Assembly: GCF_900116605.1 (NCBI RefSeq)
Contig: NZ_FPBC01000001.1
Coordinates: forward strand, 248,001 to 312,000
Source: Pseudomonas marincola
GTDB taxonomy: Bacteria > Pseudomonadota > Gammaproteobacteria > Pseudomonadales > Pseudomonadaceae
Length of the DNA: 64,000 nt
Direction of reading: 5' to 3'
Made by a program: the position numbers and the translations under genes. The notes under the pieces were generated by a model. The model was not told the origin of the DNA. It ran no database searches and worked only from the letters and a program-made list of their open reading frames with translations. Of this stretch, positions 35,416-46,213 are shown piece after piece. How positions within the stretch are numbered: position 1 is the stretch's first letter; each line of letters begins with the position of its first letter.

Positions 35416-36386
35416 TGTGGCAACTCCGGTTTTTCTACATCGACCCAGACGAATTTATTGGCATCAATGCGATGCTCCTGATCCAGCCGATACGCGACCA
35501 GTTTTCCATACAGCACCGCGCTGTAATCGAGGCAGGCCAGATTGCTGCGGATCGCCGAAGGTTTGCCACTGCGCCAGTAATGACCGACAAACAACATGGG
35601 TTGGTCGGACGGGTATTGCAGCAACTCGTTTTTCTGCAACTCGCTGAGCGGTGTGCGCGCCGCCAACTCGGGCAAGGCATCGGGCTGGAAAACGATATCG
35701 CCATAAGTCTGCGGGTTCTCTTCCCAGAACTTGGTGCGAAAGAACGAACGCGTAAAGCCATCGTCACTGGTCAGCGTCAGCCCGTGCGGCAAGCGCATGT
35801 CGGTGCCGCGCAGCAGGCGGTTGAATACGGTATTGGCAAAGCTGCCATATACCGCCGAGGCCTTGAGGAATTTCTCGTTGATCAGGCCATCCGGGAACTG
35901 TGCACGCAGCGGAGTGATCAGGCTGTCATCCCAACAGGCGTGCACGGCGCGAAAACGCCCGGCGTCGATAAACAACGGCAGCTGATAGAACCAGTCATGC
36001 AACTCACGCCACTCCGCCGGATACGCCGCAAACTGCTCAAGGGTTTCGGCGATCAGGCGCGTATGGCGCTCGGAATGCTCACGCACATGCAAGCGCCCAC
36101 TGCCGGGCGGTGCGGGCGTCTCCCAGGCCAGCGCATTGAACTCATGGTTGCCCATGATGCAAGCGGCCTGCCCCACCTCGACCATGTCGCGCACCAGATG
36201 CACGGCCTCACGAATGCGCGGACCGCGATCAACGATGTCACCGAGAAAAATCGTCTGCCGGCTGGGATGACGCCAAACGCCGGAAATTTTCCGATAACCC
36301 AGCTTATCGAGCAGGCGCTCCAGGGTATTCGCGCAGCCGTGAATATCGCCTATGAGGTCATAACTTCGTTCGGGATCCAGGCGCAT
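35412..36386 (-). CDS. Calcineurin-like metallophosphoesterase
   Basis: A 324-residue phosphoesterase with the complete metal motif series: LIGDIHGCANTLERLL near residue 14, FLGDIVDRGP near 50, IMGNHEFNAL near 82, FRAVHACWD near 145 and VGHYW near 275. These bind two metals. The closest style is PrpE/ApaH-like Ser/Thr phosphatases. The ATG overlaps the nadK stop in a TAATG arrangement, which decides the start over a longer in-frame one. Whether it acts on protein, nucleotide or NADP-related substrates is unknown; the nadK neighbour is suggestive only. Confidence 0.88.
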   Translation of the reverse strand: MRLDPERSYDLIGDIHGCANTLERLLDKLGYRKISGVWRHPSRQTIFLGDIVDRGPRIREAVHLVRDMVEVGQAACIMGNHEFNALAWETPAPPGSGRLHVREHSERHTRLIAETLEQFAAYPAEWRELHDWFYQLPLFIDAGRFRAVHACWDDSLITPLRAQFPDGLINEKFLKASAVYGSFANTVFNRLLRGTDMRLPHGLTLTSDDGFTRSFFRTKFWEENPQTYGDIVFQPDALPELAARTPLSELQKNELLQYPSDQPMLFVGHYWRSGKPSAIRSNLACLDYSAVLYGKLVAYRLDQEHRIDANKFVWVDVEKPELPQ

Positions 36387-37276
36387 TAGTCGCCTCCGCC
36401 ACCAAGGCGACTGCCCCAACCCAACTTGGTACGGCAGACCTCGTAGTAATTGTGATCCAGCGGATGGATCAGGCGTAACTTCTGCGGCTTCTTGCTGACC
36501 GTGACGGTGTCGCCCGGCGCACAGGTGAAGTGATTCTGGCCGTCGCAGGAAACCTGCGGATATATCTGCAAATCCTTGGACACGACGATTTTCAGCTCGC
36601 TGTTGCCATCAACCACGATCGGCCGGCTCGACAGCGTGTGCGGATACATCGGCACCACCACAATGGCGTCCAGTTTGGGGTGCATGATCGGCCCGCCGGC
36701 AGACAACGCATAGGCGGTGGAGCCGGTGGGCGTTGATACGATCAAGCCGTCAGCCTTCTGGCTGCAGACAAACTGACCGTCGATGTACAGCTCGAACTCG
36801 ATCATGCGGGTCGATTTACCCGGATGCAGAACCACATCATTAAGAGCGTCGCCCTGCCCGATCGCCTCGCCATTGCGACGGACTTCAGCCTGCAACAAAA
36901 AGCGGTTTTCGCTGAGGAAATTGCCTTCAAGTACCTCGGCGACCTTCATTTCCAGATCATCCGGGCGGATGTCACACAAGAAGCCCAGACTGCCGCGGTT
37001 AACCCCAAGCACCGGGGTTTTATGGCGGCACAGCGCGCGTGCAGCGCCGAGCAGGCTGCCATCGCCGCCGATGACGATGACCAGGTCGCAAATTTCACCG
37101 AGACTCTTGCGCGAGGCTGTCTGCAGGCCGTGGCCCGGCAGCACTTCAGCGATGGTGTCTTCGAGAATGACGTGCAGATGACGGTCGAGAAGAAACTTCT
37201 TCAAGCGTCGAATAGTGTCCAGCACCTGAGTGCTGCCCAAGCGGCCAATGATGCCGATATTTCGAAATTGCTCCAT
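36386..37276 (-). CDS. nadK: NAD kinase
   Basis: A 296-residue cytoplasmic kinase that phosphorylates NAD to NADP. The diagnostic GGDGS is seen in LVIVIGGDGSLLGAAR near residue 71, followed by NRGSLGFLCDI and the second conserved region GLIVSTPTGSTAYALSAGGPI. N- and C-termini are of normal length. GAGAG precedes the ATG. First gene of the coupled operon with the phosphoesterase and the rhomboid protease. Confidence 0.97.
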   Translation of the reverse strand: MEQFRNIGIIGRLGSTQVLDTIRRLKKFLLDRHLHVILEDTIAEVLPGHGLQTASRKSLGEICDLVIVIGGDGSLLGAARALCRHKTPVLGVNRGSLGFLCDIRPDDLEMKVAEVLEGNFLSENRFLLQAEVRRNGEAIGQGDALNDVVLHPGKSTRMIEFELYIDGQFVCSQKADGLIVSTPTGSTAYALSAGGPIMHPKLDAIVVVPMYPHTLSSRPIVVDGNSELKIVVSKDLQIYPQVSCDGQNHFTCAPGDTVTVSKKPQKLRLIHPLDHNYYEVCRTKLGWGSRLGGGGD

Positions 37277-37452
37277 GGGGCTCTCGCAGGCTCTGGGTCT
37301 TTAAGGCTTTGATTATGGGCGAAAGGCGTTCAGCGCGGCAAACTTGCGACGCGAAACAATCTGCCCGTAGCCGTATGTGTCAGATGGGTGCTGGCAGGCC
37401 CAATTGCAACCGCAACATGCACATCAAGCGCTTGAAGCGCTATGCTCGCTGG

Positions 37453-38409
37453 ATGAATCCTTTTGAAAACCTGCTCGATCTGCCCATGCGCCTGCAGCAA
37501 CCTGCGGTGCGCGATCTGGCCTGGGTGATTATTGCCCCACCCCTGCTGCAAACAGCGCCGTGGCCGCAGCGCCATCCGTTGCAGGCAAGCCGCTGGCTAA
37601 GCGCCCCTGAACAACTGGCCGATTGGTTACTGCAACTCGACCAGCAACCCGATGCCCTGCGCCAGTGGCTGGCAGAGCGTTCAGTGCGCAGGCTCGGTTT
37701 GTATTATGAGCGGCTGTGGCAATTCGCGCTGAACGCCGCGCCGGACGTTGAGGTCTTGGCCGCCAACCTGCCCATCCGCCAGCGTGGCCACACACTCGGC
37801 GAACTGGATTTACTGCTGCGTGATGCCGAGGGCGTTCATCACCTTGAACTGGCGATCAAACTGTATCTGGGCGCGGACGCTGAACAAGGTGAATCGCCGG
37901 CGCATTGGCTGGGCCCCGGCAGCCATGACCGACTGGATATAAAACTTGATCACCTGTGCAACCACCAATTGCCGCTTTCGTCCCGCGAAGAAGCACGCGG
38001 CGCCTTGGATGAGTTGCAAATAAACACGCTCAACGCGGCGATGTGGGTCTCGGGATACTTGTTTTATCCGTGGCCGCAACCCTGCTCGTCACCGACCGAT
38101 GTCAATGCACAGCACCTTAAAGGCATCTGGCTGCATCAATGCCAATGGGCCGACTTTCTGCGCACTCAGGGCGACGCCTGCTGGCAGGTTCTGCCACGCC
38201 ACAACTGGCTGGCGCCAGCACGCATCAGCGACGCTGATCACTGGTCGCGCGAGCAACTGCACATCTGGTTTGCCACCCTCGGCCCACACGAAAACGCCCA
38301 GCTATTGGTGCGCACAGAGCGCAGCGCATGCGGCGACTGGCTGGAAAAGCAGCGCCTGTTTATCGTGTGCGACGACTGGCCCAATACTCAGGGCGCAGCC
38401 GCCCACTAG
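37453..38409 (+). CDS. DUF1853 family protein
   Basis: A 318-residue protein, conserved but uncharacterised. Family features include VRDLAWVIIAPPLL near the N-terminus, LGLYYERLWQFAL, and a GELDLLLRDAEGVHHLELAIKLYLG block whose D-x-L ... E-x-A-I-K spacing resembles the PD-(D/E)xK nuclease core. The nuclease idea is my inference. The start MNPFENLLDLPMRL is chosen from the family pattern; the upstream in-frame extension is basic and unlike anything known. No good ribosome site is visible for either, so the start is uncertain. It ends 14 bases from a convergent transglycosylase gene. Confidence 0.8.
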   Translation: MNPFENLLDLPMRLQQPAVRDLAWVIIAPPLLQTAPWPQRHPLQASRWLSAPEQLADWLLQLDQQPDALRQWLAERSVRRLGLYYERLWQFALNAAPDVEVLAANLPIRQRGHTLGELDLLLRDAEGVHHLELAIKLYLGADAEQGESPAHWLGPGSHDRLDIKLDHLCNHQLPLSSREEARGALDELQINTLNAAMWVSGYLFYPWPQPCSSPTDVNAQHLKGIWLHQCQWADFLRTQGDACWQVLPRHNWLAPARISDADHWSREQLHIWFATLGPHENAQLLVRTERSACGDWLEKQRLFIVCDDWPNTQGAAAH

Positions 38410-38423
38410 CTGTGTCGATTAAC

Positions 38424-39635
38424 TTACTGCGCCTGCAACGCGCGGAGGATTTTCTTGCCGGCGCGACCGTCCTGCGGCTGCATGCCCAATCGCTTTTGTT
38501 CACTGACGATTGCACGGCGCGTCAGCGTACCGATCATGCCGTCGGCCTCGCCGATCTCGTAACCCCGCGCCAGCAGCAACTCTTGCACTTGCTTACGCTC
38601 GGCGCGGCTGAGGCCCGGATCATCGGTTGGCCACGGCGTGACAAACTCGCCCTGCCCGCGCAGACGGTCAGACAAATGCGCAATCGCCAGTGCGTAGCTC
38701 TCAGCCGCGTTGTAGGAATAAATCGCATCGAAGTTGCGCATCACGATAAACGCCGGCCCTTTGACCCCGGCAGGCAACAGAATCCCAGCGGCGGTATCAC
38801 TTGAAGGCAACGGCGAACCGTCAATTTTGCGCACGCCAGCCGCCGCCCATGAACTTAATGGCCGCTTGTTCTTACGCCCGCTATTGGCGGAATTGAAGCC
38901 ACTCGGCAACTTGACCTCATAACCCCAGGGCTGGCCCGTCCGCCAGCCGGAACGCTTGAGGTAGTTGGCGGTAGACGCCAATGCATCCGGGATGCTGGCG
39001 ACCAGATCGCGGCGGCCATCGCCATCGCCGTCCACCGCAATACGCTGATAGGTCGAGGGCATGAACTGGGTGTGGCCGAATGCGCCGGCCCAGGAACCGT
39101 TTAGCTCCTCAGCCTGAATATCGCCGGACTGCAGCAGTTTGAGCGTAGCGAACAACTCGCCCTGAAAGAAGCTCTGACGCCGACCGTAGCAGGACAGCGT
39201 CGACAGCGAAGTCAGCAGCGGGCGCTTGCCGAAGGTTTTACCGTAGTCACTCTCAACGCCCCAGACGGCGACGACCGTGGCCGCGTCTACGCCGTATTGA
39301 CGGGAAATCTTCTCCAGCACCGCGGCATGCTGCTTGAGCATCGCCTTGCCATCATCGACCCGCTGCTGATCGACCAATGCTGCGAGGTAGTCCCAGATCG
39401 GGGTGCTGAATTCGGGTTGCGCGTCGAGCAGTTCGATCACGCTCATGTCTGGCGCGAGATCGGCGGTGTAGCGCTTGTAGGTCGCGGCCGAGACGCCTTT
39501 GGCTTGTGCCTTGCTTTGCAGGCCGGCCAAACATTGCTGGAATCCGTCTGCCGCATCCGCCGCACTAGCCGCCGCACTAGCCGCCGCACCCATTAACAGC
39601 AGCGCTGCACCTGACACCAAACGATTGCTCGCCAT
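38424..39635 (-). CDS. Lytic murein transglycosylase, MltB/SltB family, with peptidoglycan-binding domain
   Basis: A 403-residue exported enzyme cutting the glycan strand to leave 1,6-anhydroMurNAc ends. A signal peptide (MASNRLVSGAALLLMGAAAS) is followed by an Ala-rich linker, the MltB catalytic domain (AVWGVESDYG with the catalytic Glu near residue 130; AFGHTQFMPSTYQR), and a C-terminal PG_binding_1 domain (LLLARGYEIGEADGMIGTLTRRAI). No lipobox Cys, so it is a soluble SltB-type enzyme. GGAGGG lies six bases before the ATG, which favours this start over a frame 33 codons longer. Confidence 0.93.
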   Translation of the reverse strand: MASNRLVSGAALLLMGAAASAAASAADAADGFQQCLAGLQSKAQAKGVSAATYKRYTADLAPDMSVIELLDAQPEFSTPIWDYLAALVDQQRVDDGKAMLKQHAAVLEKISRQYGVDAATVVAVWGVESDYGKTFGKRPLLTSLSTLSCYGRRQSFFQGELFATLKLLQSGDIQAEELNGSWAGAFGHTQFMPSTYQRIAVDGDGDGRRDLVASIPDALASTANYLKRSGWRTGQPWGYEVKLPSGFNSANSGRKNKRPLSSWAAAGVRKIDGSPLPSSDTAAGILLPAGVKGPAFIVMRNFDAIYSYNAAESYALAIAHLSDRLRGQGEFVTPWPTDDPGLSRAERKQVQELLLARGYEIGEADGMIGTLTRRAIVSEQKRLGMQPQDGRAGKKILRALQAQ

Positions 39636-39769
39636 TATCGCCCTCCATAACGTCACCGCTGGCGCCACTGCGCCGCTCTTCACACCATGGTAAGGCACGC
39701 GCCCCATGCGCTGACAAGTGCCGGGGCGCAACAAATCGTGATTAGACCGAGAGCCAACTTGCTCAAATG

Positions 39770-40699
39770 CTACTGGAACGCTGCCAATACCGCCGCACGC
39801 CCCTGCAAACCGCCAGTATGAATGAAGATCAGCCGGCTGCCCTGAGCAACCAGACCGGCTCGCACATGTTGCTTCAGAGCAAACAAGGTTTTAGCGGTAT
39901 ACAGCGGCTCCAGCGGGATATTCATCTGCTGCTCGCACGCCTGCATAAAGCTCACCAGTTCACTGTCTACCTTGGCAAAGCCGCCACGGCACGCATCGAG
40001 CAGTTGATAGCCGCTATCCGCCAAACCTGCCTGGCCGAGTAACTGCGTAACCTGCACTTGTACGCCGTGCGAAGCCGGTACGGCCATAGCGCCGTATACC
40101 GGATGCGCGCCAGTCTCGGCCATGACCAGCCCGGCCAGCGTGGTACCTGTGCCAGCGCCAAGCCAGAGTGCGTCGTAGTCTGCCCAACCGATCGCCGCCA
40201 ATTGCTCATGGATCAGGTCAATGATAGGCGCACAGCCACGCGCGCCCAACAAGCCGCCGCCCCCTTCCGGCACCGGCTGAAAATGGGCGTATTGCTGCTG
40301 CCACGGCACCCAGAAATCGGCCTCATGGCGTTTTCGATAGCCGCCATAGCCGAGCCAATGCAACTGCATGCCGAGCGCTTTGAGATCGGCAACAGTAGGG
40401 GTTTGGCATTCTGTGCCGCGCAGCAAGCCAACGGTTGGGAAATTGAAGCGGGCTCCGGCACTGGCCAGAGCATGCAAATGGTTGGAGTGTGCGCCGCCCA
40501 GGCTCATGACTCCGCTGCAACCGGCGGCATCGGCCTGTTGCAGATAACCACTGAGCTTGAACCACTTATTGCCACTGATGAGCCGGTCAGTCAGGTCAAG
40601 ACGCAAGACAGCCAGCTCGATCCCTGCCGCGTCCAGCCAATCGAGATGCACCTGCTGCAGCGGAGCAGAAGGCGCCCAGTCAGGCGCGATCAGAGGCAA
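39770..40699 (-). CDS. PLP-dependent D-cysteine desulfhydrase / ACC deaminase-like enzyme
   Basis: A 309-residue fold-type II PLP enzyme. The PLP lysine lies in ISGNKWFKLSGYL (about K45), followed by SLGGAHSNHLHALA, the phosphate-side GAGTGTTLAGL, and a C-terminal FIHTGGLQG. The family contains ACC deaminase and D-cysteine desulfhydrase; the latter is more usual for stand-alone proteobacterial copies, but specificity cannot be read reliably. It begins two bases after the stop of the coiled-coil protein gene, so the two are co-transcribed and probably coupled. Confidence 0.88.
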   Translation of the reverse strand: MPLIAPDWAPSAPLQQVHLDWLDAAGIELAVLRLDLTDRLISGNKWFKLSGYLQQADAAGCSGVMSLGGAHSNHLHALASAGARFNFPTVGLLRGTECQTPTVADLKALGMQLHWLGYGGYRKRHEADFWVPWQQQYAHFQPVPEGGGGLLGARGCAPIIDLIHEQLAAIGWADYDALWLGAGTGTTLAGLVMAETGAHPVYGAMAVPASHGVQVQVTQLLGQAGLADSGYQLLDACRGGFAKVDSELVSFMQACEQQMNIPLEPLYTAKTLFALKQHVRAGLVAQGSRLIFIHTGGLQGRAAVLAAFQ

Positions 40700-40701
40700 G
40701 G

Positions 40702-42075
40702 CTAGCCAGTAGTCTGCATGCGACTGGCGACCATGTGCCGGGCACAGCAGTTCGACTCGTCGGCAACAAAGCGGCTCGGGCTATCGACCCGGTCAATCGG
40801 AATCGAGCAGCGTTCGCCGCTCGGCAACAAGGCCACACAGCACGGCTGTTGGTAGTGTTCCAGCCACTGCCGGTACTGGTCTTCGCCAACGAAACACTTG
40901 GCAGCCACATAAGCCATGGTGTTGCGCTGGTAGTGGGTAATATCCTTCAGCGGGATAGTCAGATGGCCCGCGCCTGGATGGTAGACAACAAAGACCACGC
41001 CCAGCTTGGCGAGCCGCTCCAGCACTTGCTCGCCGGTTTGGCTAGATGCATGTTCGAGTTCGTGTTGCAGCCGCTGCTGTTCAGCCTGCAGCTTGGTATT
41101 CTTCTGCTCAGCGCGCTTGAGGTTTTTCTGCAACGATGCAATCTGCTCTTGGTATTCGACCACTGCGGTGTTGATCCGCGCTTTGATCTCGCTTTCAAAC
41201 TGCTTACGCAGCGCTGCGGTAGAGGATTTATCGTCGCGTTCGAGGCGGTTGAGCTGCTCAGTGAGTTCTTCCCGAGAGGCCTGGAAGGTCGCCGCCTGAA
41301 TCGCCAGCTGGGCCTTGAGCGCAACATTGAGCTCGACTTGCTGCTGGAGCGACTCCTCGGCAAGGCGAACCTTTTCCTGCTGCTCTGCTGAGAAATCGGC
41401 ACTGGTAAACTTAAGTTTGGCCAGCTCCTCTTCGTACTGTTTAGTCAGGCTGGTGATGCGCAGGCGTTGTTGCTTGATCAACTGTGCAGCCTTGACCCGC
41501 TGCTCCTGATTGATCTTCTCGGCCAGTTCCAGCGCATCCGGATCACCCGCTCGCGGCGAGTCGGCAATGTGCCAGTTTTCTTCGCCACTGACTTGCAGCT
41601 CTGCAGCGCTGGGCGCCACGCTCGCCTCATCTTCAACCAGCAGGCCCAGCGTGTTACGGGTAATCGCCTCTCTGGCTGCCGTCAGATGGTTCTTGCCGGG
41701 CGCCATATTAGGGTCCCACAAATGACCCTGGTGCCAGGAAACCGGACATTGGCTACGGCACGCCAGGCGGATCGGGCCCGCGCCCAGATCAGGGCCGCGC
41801 CCCGCCCGCTCAGCCAAATGCTGGAGGGGAATGTTCCAGCTCTTGTCGGGGCGACCGCTCTCGTCGAACTCCAACAGAAAACAAACCACCGAACGAATTT
41901 TAAGCCGTGGATTGATGGACAGGTGGACCATACGCACCTGCTTGCCGACATAGCTGGGCATGTTGACCACGCCATCGAGCAATGCCTCAAACTCTGGGTA
42001 GAGCATTTGCGTACAGATGCCGCCCTGCTCATTGAAGAACAGAACGGCTTCAACCGTCTTCGGTTTTTTCTGCAT
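40702..42075 (-). CDS. Uncharacterised coiled-coil protein with C-terminal Cys/His motif
   Basis: A 457-residue protein with no family I can name. The N-terminal 150 residues form a globular domain (EAVLFFNEQGGICTQMLYPEFEALL; IRSVVCFLLEFDESG; SWHQGHLWDPNMAPGKN). Residues about 200-360 are a long heptad-like coiled coil rich in Glu, Gln, Lys and Leu. The C-terminal 100 residues end with PCCVALLPSGERC, then SNCCARHM, reminding me of small C..G..C...C..H zinc motifs. It resembles a conserved pseudomonad protein sometimes labelled chromosome-partitioning-like, probably only because of the coiled coil. Start fixed by MQKKPKTVEAV with AGGGA upstream. Confidence 0.78.
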   Translation of the reverse strand: MQKKPKTVEAVLFFNEQGGICTQMLYPEFEALLDGVVNMPSYVGKQVRMVHLSINPRLKIRSVVCFLLEFDESGRPDKSWNIPLQHLAERAGRGPDLGAGPIRLACRSQCPVSWHQGHLWDPNMAPGKNHLTAAREAITRNTLGLLVEDEASVAPSAAELQVSGEENWHIADSPRAGDPDALELAEKINQEQRVKAAQLIKQQRLRITSLTKQYEEELAKLKFTSADFSAEQQEKVRLAEESLQQQVELNVALKAQLAIQAATFQASREELTEQLNRLERDDKSSTAALRKQFESEIKARINTAVVEYQEQIASLQKNLKRAEQKNTKLQAEQQRLQHELEHASSQTGEQVLERLAKLGVVFVVYHPGAGHLTIPLKDITHYQRNTMAYVAAKCFVGEDQYRQWLEHYQQPCCVALLPSGERCSIPIDRVDSPSRFVADESNCCARHMVASRMQTTG

Positions 42076-42324
42076 CCGTGTCACATCCCTTGATTCATCA
42101 GCCCTGACAGCTGGCAATGCATGCGCGCAAGAAAATAGTCCATGCGGCAGCCCTTCATCGCTGCGCAAGTCTAGGAGAAAACCTCAACCTGGCAGTGTGA
42201 TCGGGTTGGCAAGCGACTTGCGCATACGCCCAGATGAGCAAACAGCAGGCTGAAACTGTGATCGGCTTGGAAGCTAGCGTCAATCCCGCGCAGTCAAAAA
42301 ATAGTCGTTAAATAGCCTGGGCAC

Positions 42325-42357
42325 AAAAAAGCCGGGGCTGTTTATAGCACCCGGCTT
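42325..42357 (-). terminator. Terminator of the NTF2-like gene
   Basis: AAGCCGGG / CCCGGCTT arms (8 bp) with a 13-base loop, followed on the minus strand by a run of T. It lies between the coiled-coil protein gene's promoter region and the NTF2-like gene. The rest of 42076-42379 shows no gene. Confidence 0.85.
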
Positions 42358-42379
42358 ATGGTCGTTTTGTGACCGCGAC

Positions 42380-42790
42380 TCAGAGTTGCAGTCGGCGCGC
42401 CATCTCGGCACCCAGTGCCTGCAAGCCTGACATCGGCCTGATCATGACTTCGAACTCGCAGATTTTGCCGTGTTCGTCGAAACGAATCATGTCGATGCCT
42501 TTAAGCTCACGCTCGCCGACCCGCGCACTGAACTCAAGCACCAGGTTCAAGCCGTCGCCAGTGGCAAGCTCGCGGTGATAGCGAAAGTCCTCAAACACCT
42601 GCAAAACCGTGTTGAGAATATGCGCCACCTTGGCTGCCCCCTCATAAGGGTGAAAAGCCATGGGCGAACGAAACACCGCCTGCGGATTGAGCATCGCCGG
42701 CAATTCGGCGAGATTCCCGGCGGCAATCATCGCGTGCCACTTTTCGAGCGATGCCGCCACAGCGGGCTGTAAATCCAGTGCTTGTTGCAT
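42380..42790 (-). CDS. NTF2-like / SnoaL-type protein
   Basis: A 136-residue single-domain protein with the NTF2-like pattern: EKWHAMIAAGNLAELPAML, a central FRSPMAFHPYEG, and C-terminal strands FRYHRELATGDGLNLVLEFSARVGERELKGIDMIRFDEHGKI (split here only by the fold). Such cone-shaped proteins bind small hydrophobic ligands or catalyse isomerisation; no specific reaction can be assigned. AAGGAG precedes the ATG. Downstream of fadH1 by 43 bases on the same strand, it could share a transcript or use a small promoter. Confidence 0.75.
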   Translation of the reverse strand: MQQALDLQPAVAASLEKWHAMIAAGNLAELPAMLNPQAVFRSPMAFHPYEGAAKVAHILNTVLQVFEDFRYHRELATGDGLNLVLEFSARVGERELKGIDMIRFDEHGKICEFEVMIRPMSGLQALGAEMARRLQL

Positions 42791-42833
42791 GATAGAAGCT
42801 CCTTGCCGTTTTTATTGTTAATGTCGAGCCGTC

Positions 42834-44894
<2,061 letters not shown>

Positions 44895-45079
44895 TCACGG
44901 AGTGCTGCAATCTCGGGACATTCACGGATCGCAGTCGGTATGAGCTGCACAATAAGTAGCTGCAGGCTTTGCCTCAATGACTGTAAATAACAAATTATTG
45001 ATCATAAATGACAGGGCGACTTGGCAACGGCGCGCGACTCCCCTACCCTGACTGAAGAAATTCTGACAGCGAAATCACC

Positions 45080-46213
45080 ATGCACAAACTGACCAAGTAC
45101 GCCCTGCTTCTGCTGATTATCGGTGGCGCTGGCGTCTATCTGTACTGGGCCAAACAGCGACCGGACGTAGGTATTTTCCTGACCGACCTGCGCAGCCAAC
45201 TCAGCGTCAATCAGGGCCAGCCGAGTGAGCGCGGGAATCTGTTGGGCATTCAACCCTTGCTCTATGCCAGCGATTATCAGAGCCGCGAAACCTTGCACCT
45301 GAAGCTGGCGGCCTATCTGCAAAAAGCCCGCGACAAAGGCCTGCTCAATAGCAAAACCGTGGCCGTGCTGCCTGAGCATATTGGTACCTGGCTGGTGGCC
45401 AGCGGCGAGAAGCCCGAGTTCTACCAAAGCGACAGCCTGGTAGAGGCCATCGGCTGGCTGACGGCCAGCCATCCGCTGGCAATTCCCAAGGCGCTGATGG
45501 AAACGCCCAGCGACAAGGAATTCAGTGACGCCCTGTTCCGCCTCAAGGCCAAACAGATGGCCAAGGACTATCAACAGTTATTCGGTACGCTGGCCAAAGA
45601 GTTCAGTATTACCCTGGTCGCTGGCTCGATTGTGCTGCCTGAACCCCGTGTCGAGTCTGGCCAGCTAAAAATCGATGACGGCCCTCTCTACAACATCAGC
45701 GTGGTGTTTGGTGCGGACGGCTCAATCATTGGCCCGGCGCAGCGCAAGGTGCATCTTTCCAGCCGCGAACGGCGCTTTATTGCTGCTGCCCCGCTGGAGC
45801 AGTTGCACGCCATTGATACGCCAGCCGGAAAACTGGGCGTTTTAATCGGTACAGACAGTTGGTATCCCGACAGTTATGCGGCGCTGGCCAAGCTCGACAT
45901 CAAATTGCTGGCAATCCCGGCCTTTATCAAAGGCAAGAATCAGTGGGAGAAGCCGTGGCGCGGTAACAAAGGTGCTCAGGAGCCCGCCTTCATCGCACTC
46001 AAGGAAGCGCAATCGACCGAAGCCAATGCCTGGCAACAATTGGCCATCCCCAATCAGCTGAAAGCCAGCGGTGCCGAGGCCGGCGCACTGGTATTCAGCC
46101 GTGGGCAGTTATGGCGCATGTCGATTGACGGGCGCAGTATCGCCAGCGACTCCCGCGAACATGCGCTGGCCGGCAATGCGCTCGGCGCACACCTGATCAA
46201 TATCTGGTTATGA
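45080..46213 (+). CDS. Membrane-anchored nitrilase-fold protein lacking the catalytic cysteine
   Basis: A 377-residue protein with an N-terminal signal anchor (KYALLLLIIGGAGVYLYW) and a carbon-nitrogen hydrolase domain. Two triad members align: E99 in VLPEHIGTW and K223 in AQRKVHLSSRER. Where the nucleophile is expected (GVLICYD in active members) the sequence reads GVLIGTDSWYPDSY, with Gly257/Thr258, and no cysteine occurs anywhere in the protein. It is therefore probably not an amidase. It is coupled by ATGA to the AraC-type regulator gene. The body would face the periplasm, suggesting ligand sensing or binding, which is inference. Confidence 0.82.
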   Translation: MHKLTKYALLLLIIGGAGVYLYWAKQRPDVGIFLTDLRSQLSVNQGQPSERGNLLGIQPLLYASDYQSRETLHLKLAAYLQKARDKGLLNSKTVAVLPEHIGTWLVASGEKPEFYQSDSLVEAIGWLTASHPLAIPKALMETPSDKEFSDALFRLKAKQMAKDYQQLFGTLAKEFSITLVAGSIVLPEPRVESGQLKIDDGPLYNISVVFGADGSIIGPAQRKVHLSSRERRFIAAAPLEQLHAIDTPAGKLGVLIGTDSWYPDSYAALAKLDIKLLAIPAFIKGKNQWEKPWRGNKGAQEPAFIALKEAQSTEANAWQQLAIPNQLKASGAEAGALVFSRGQLWRMSIDGRSIASDSREHALAGNALGAHLINIWL

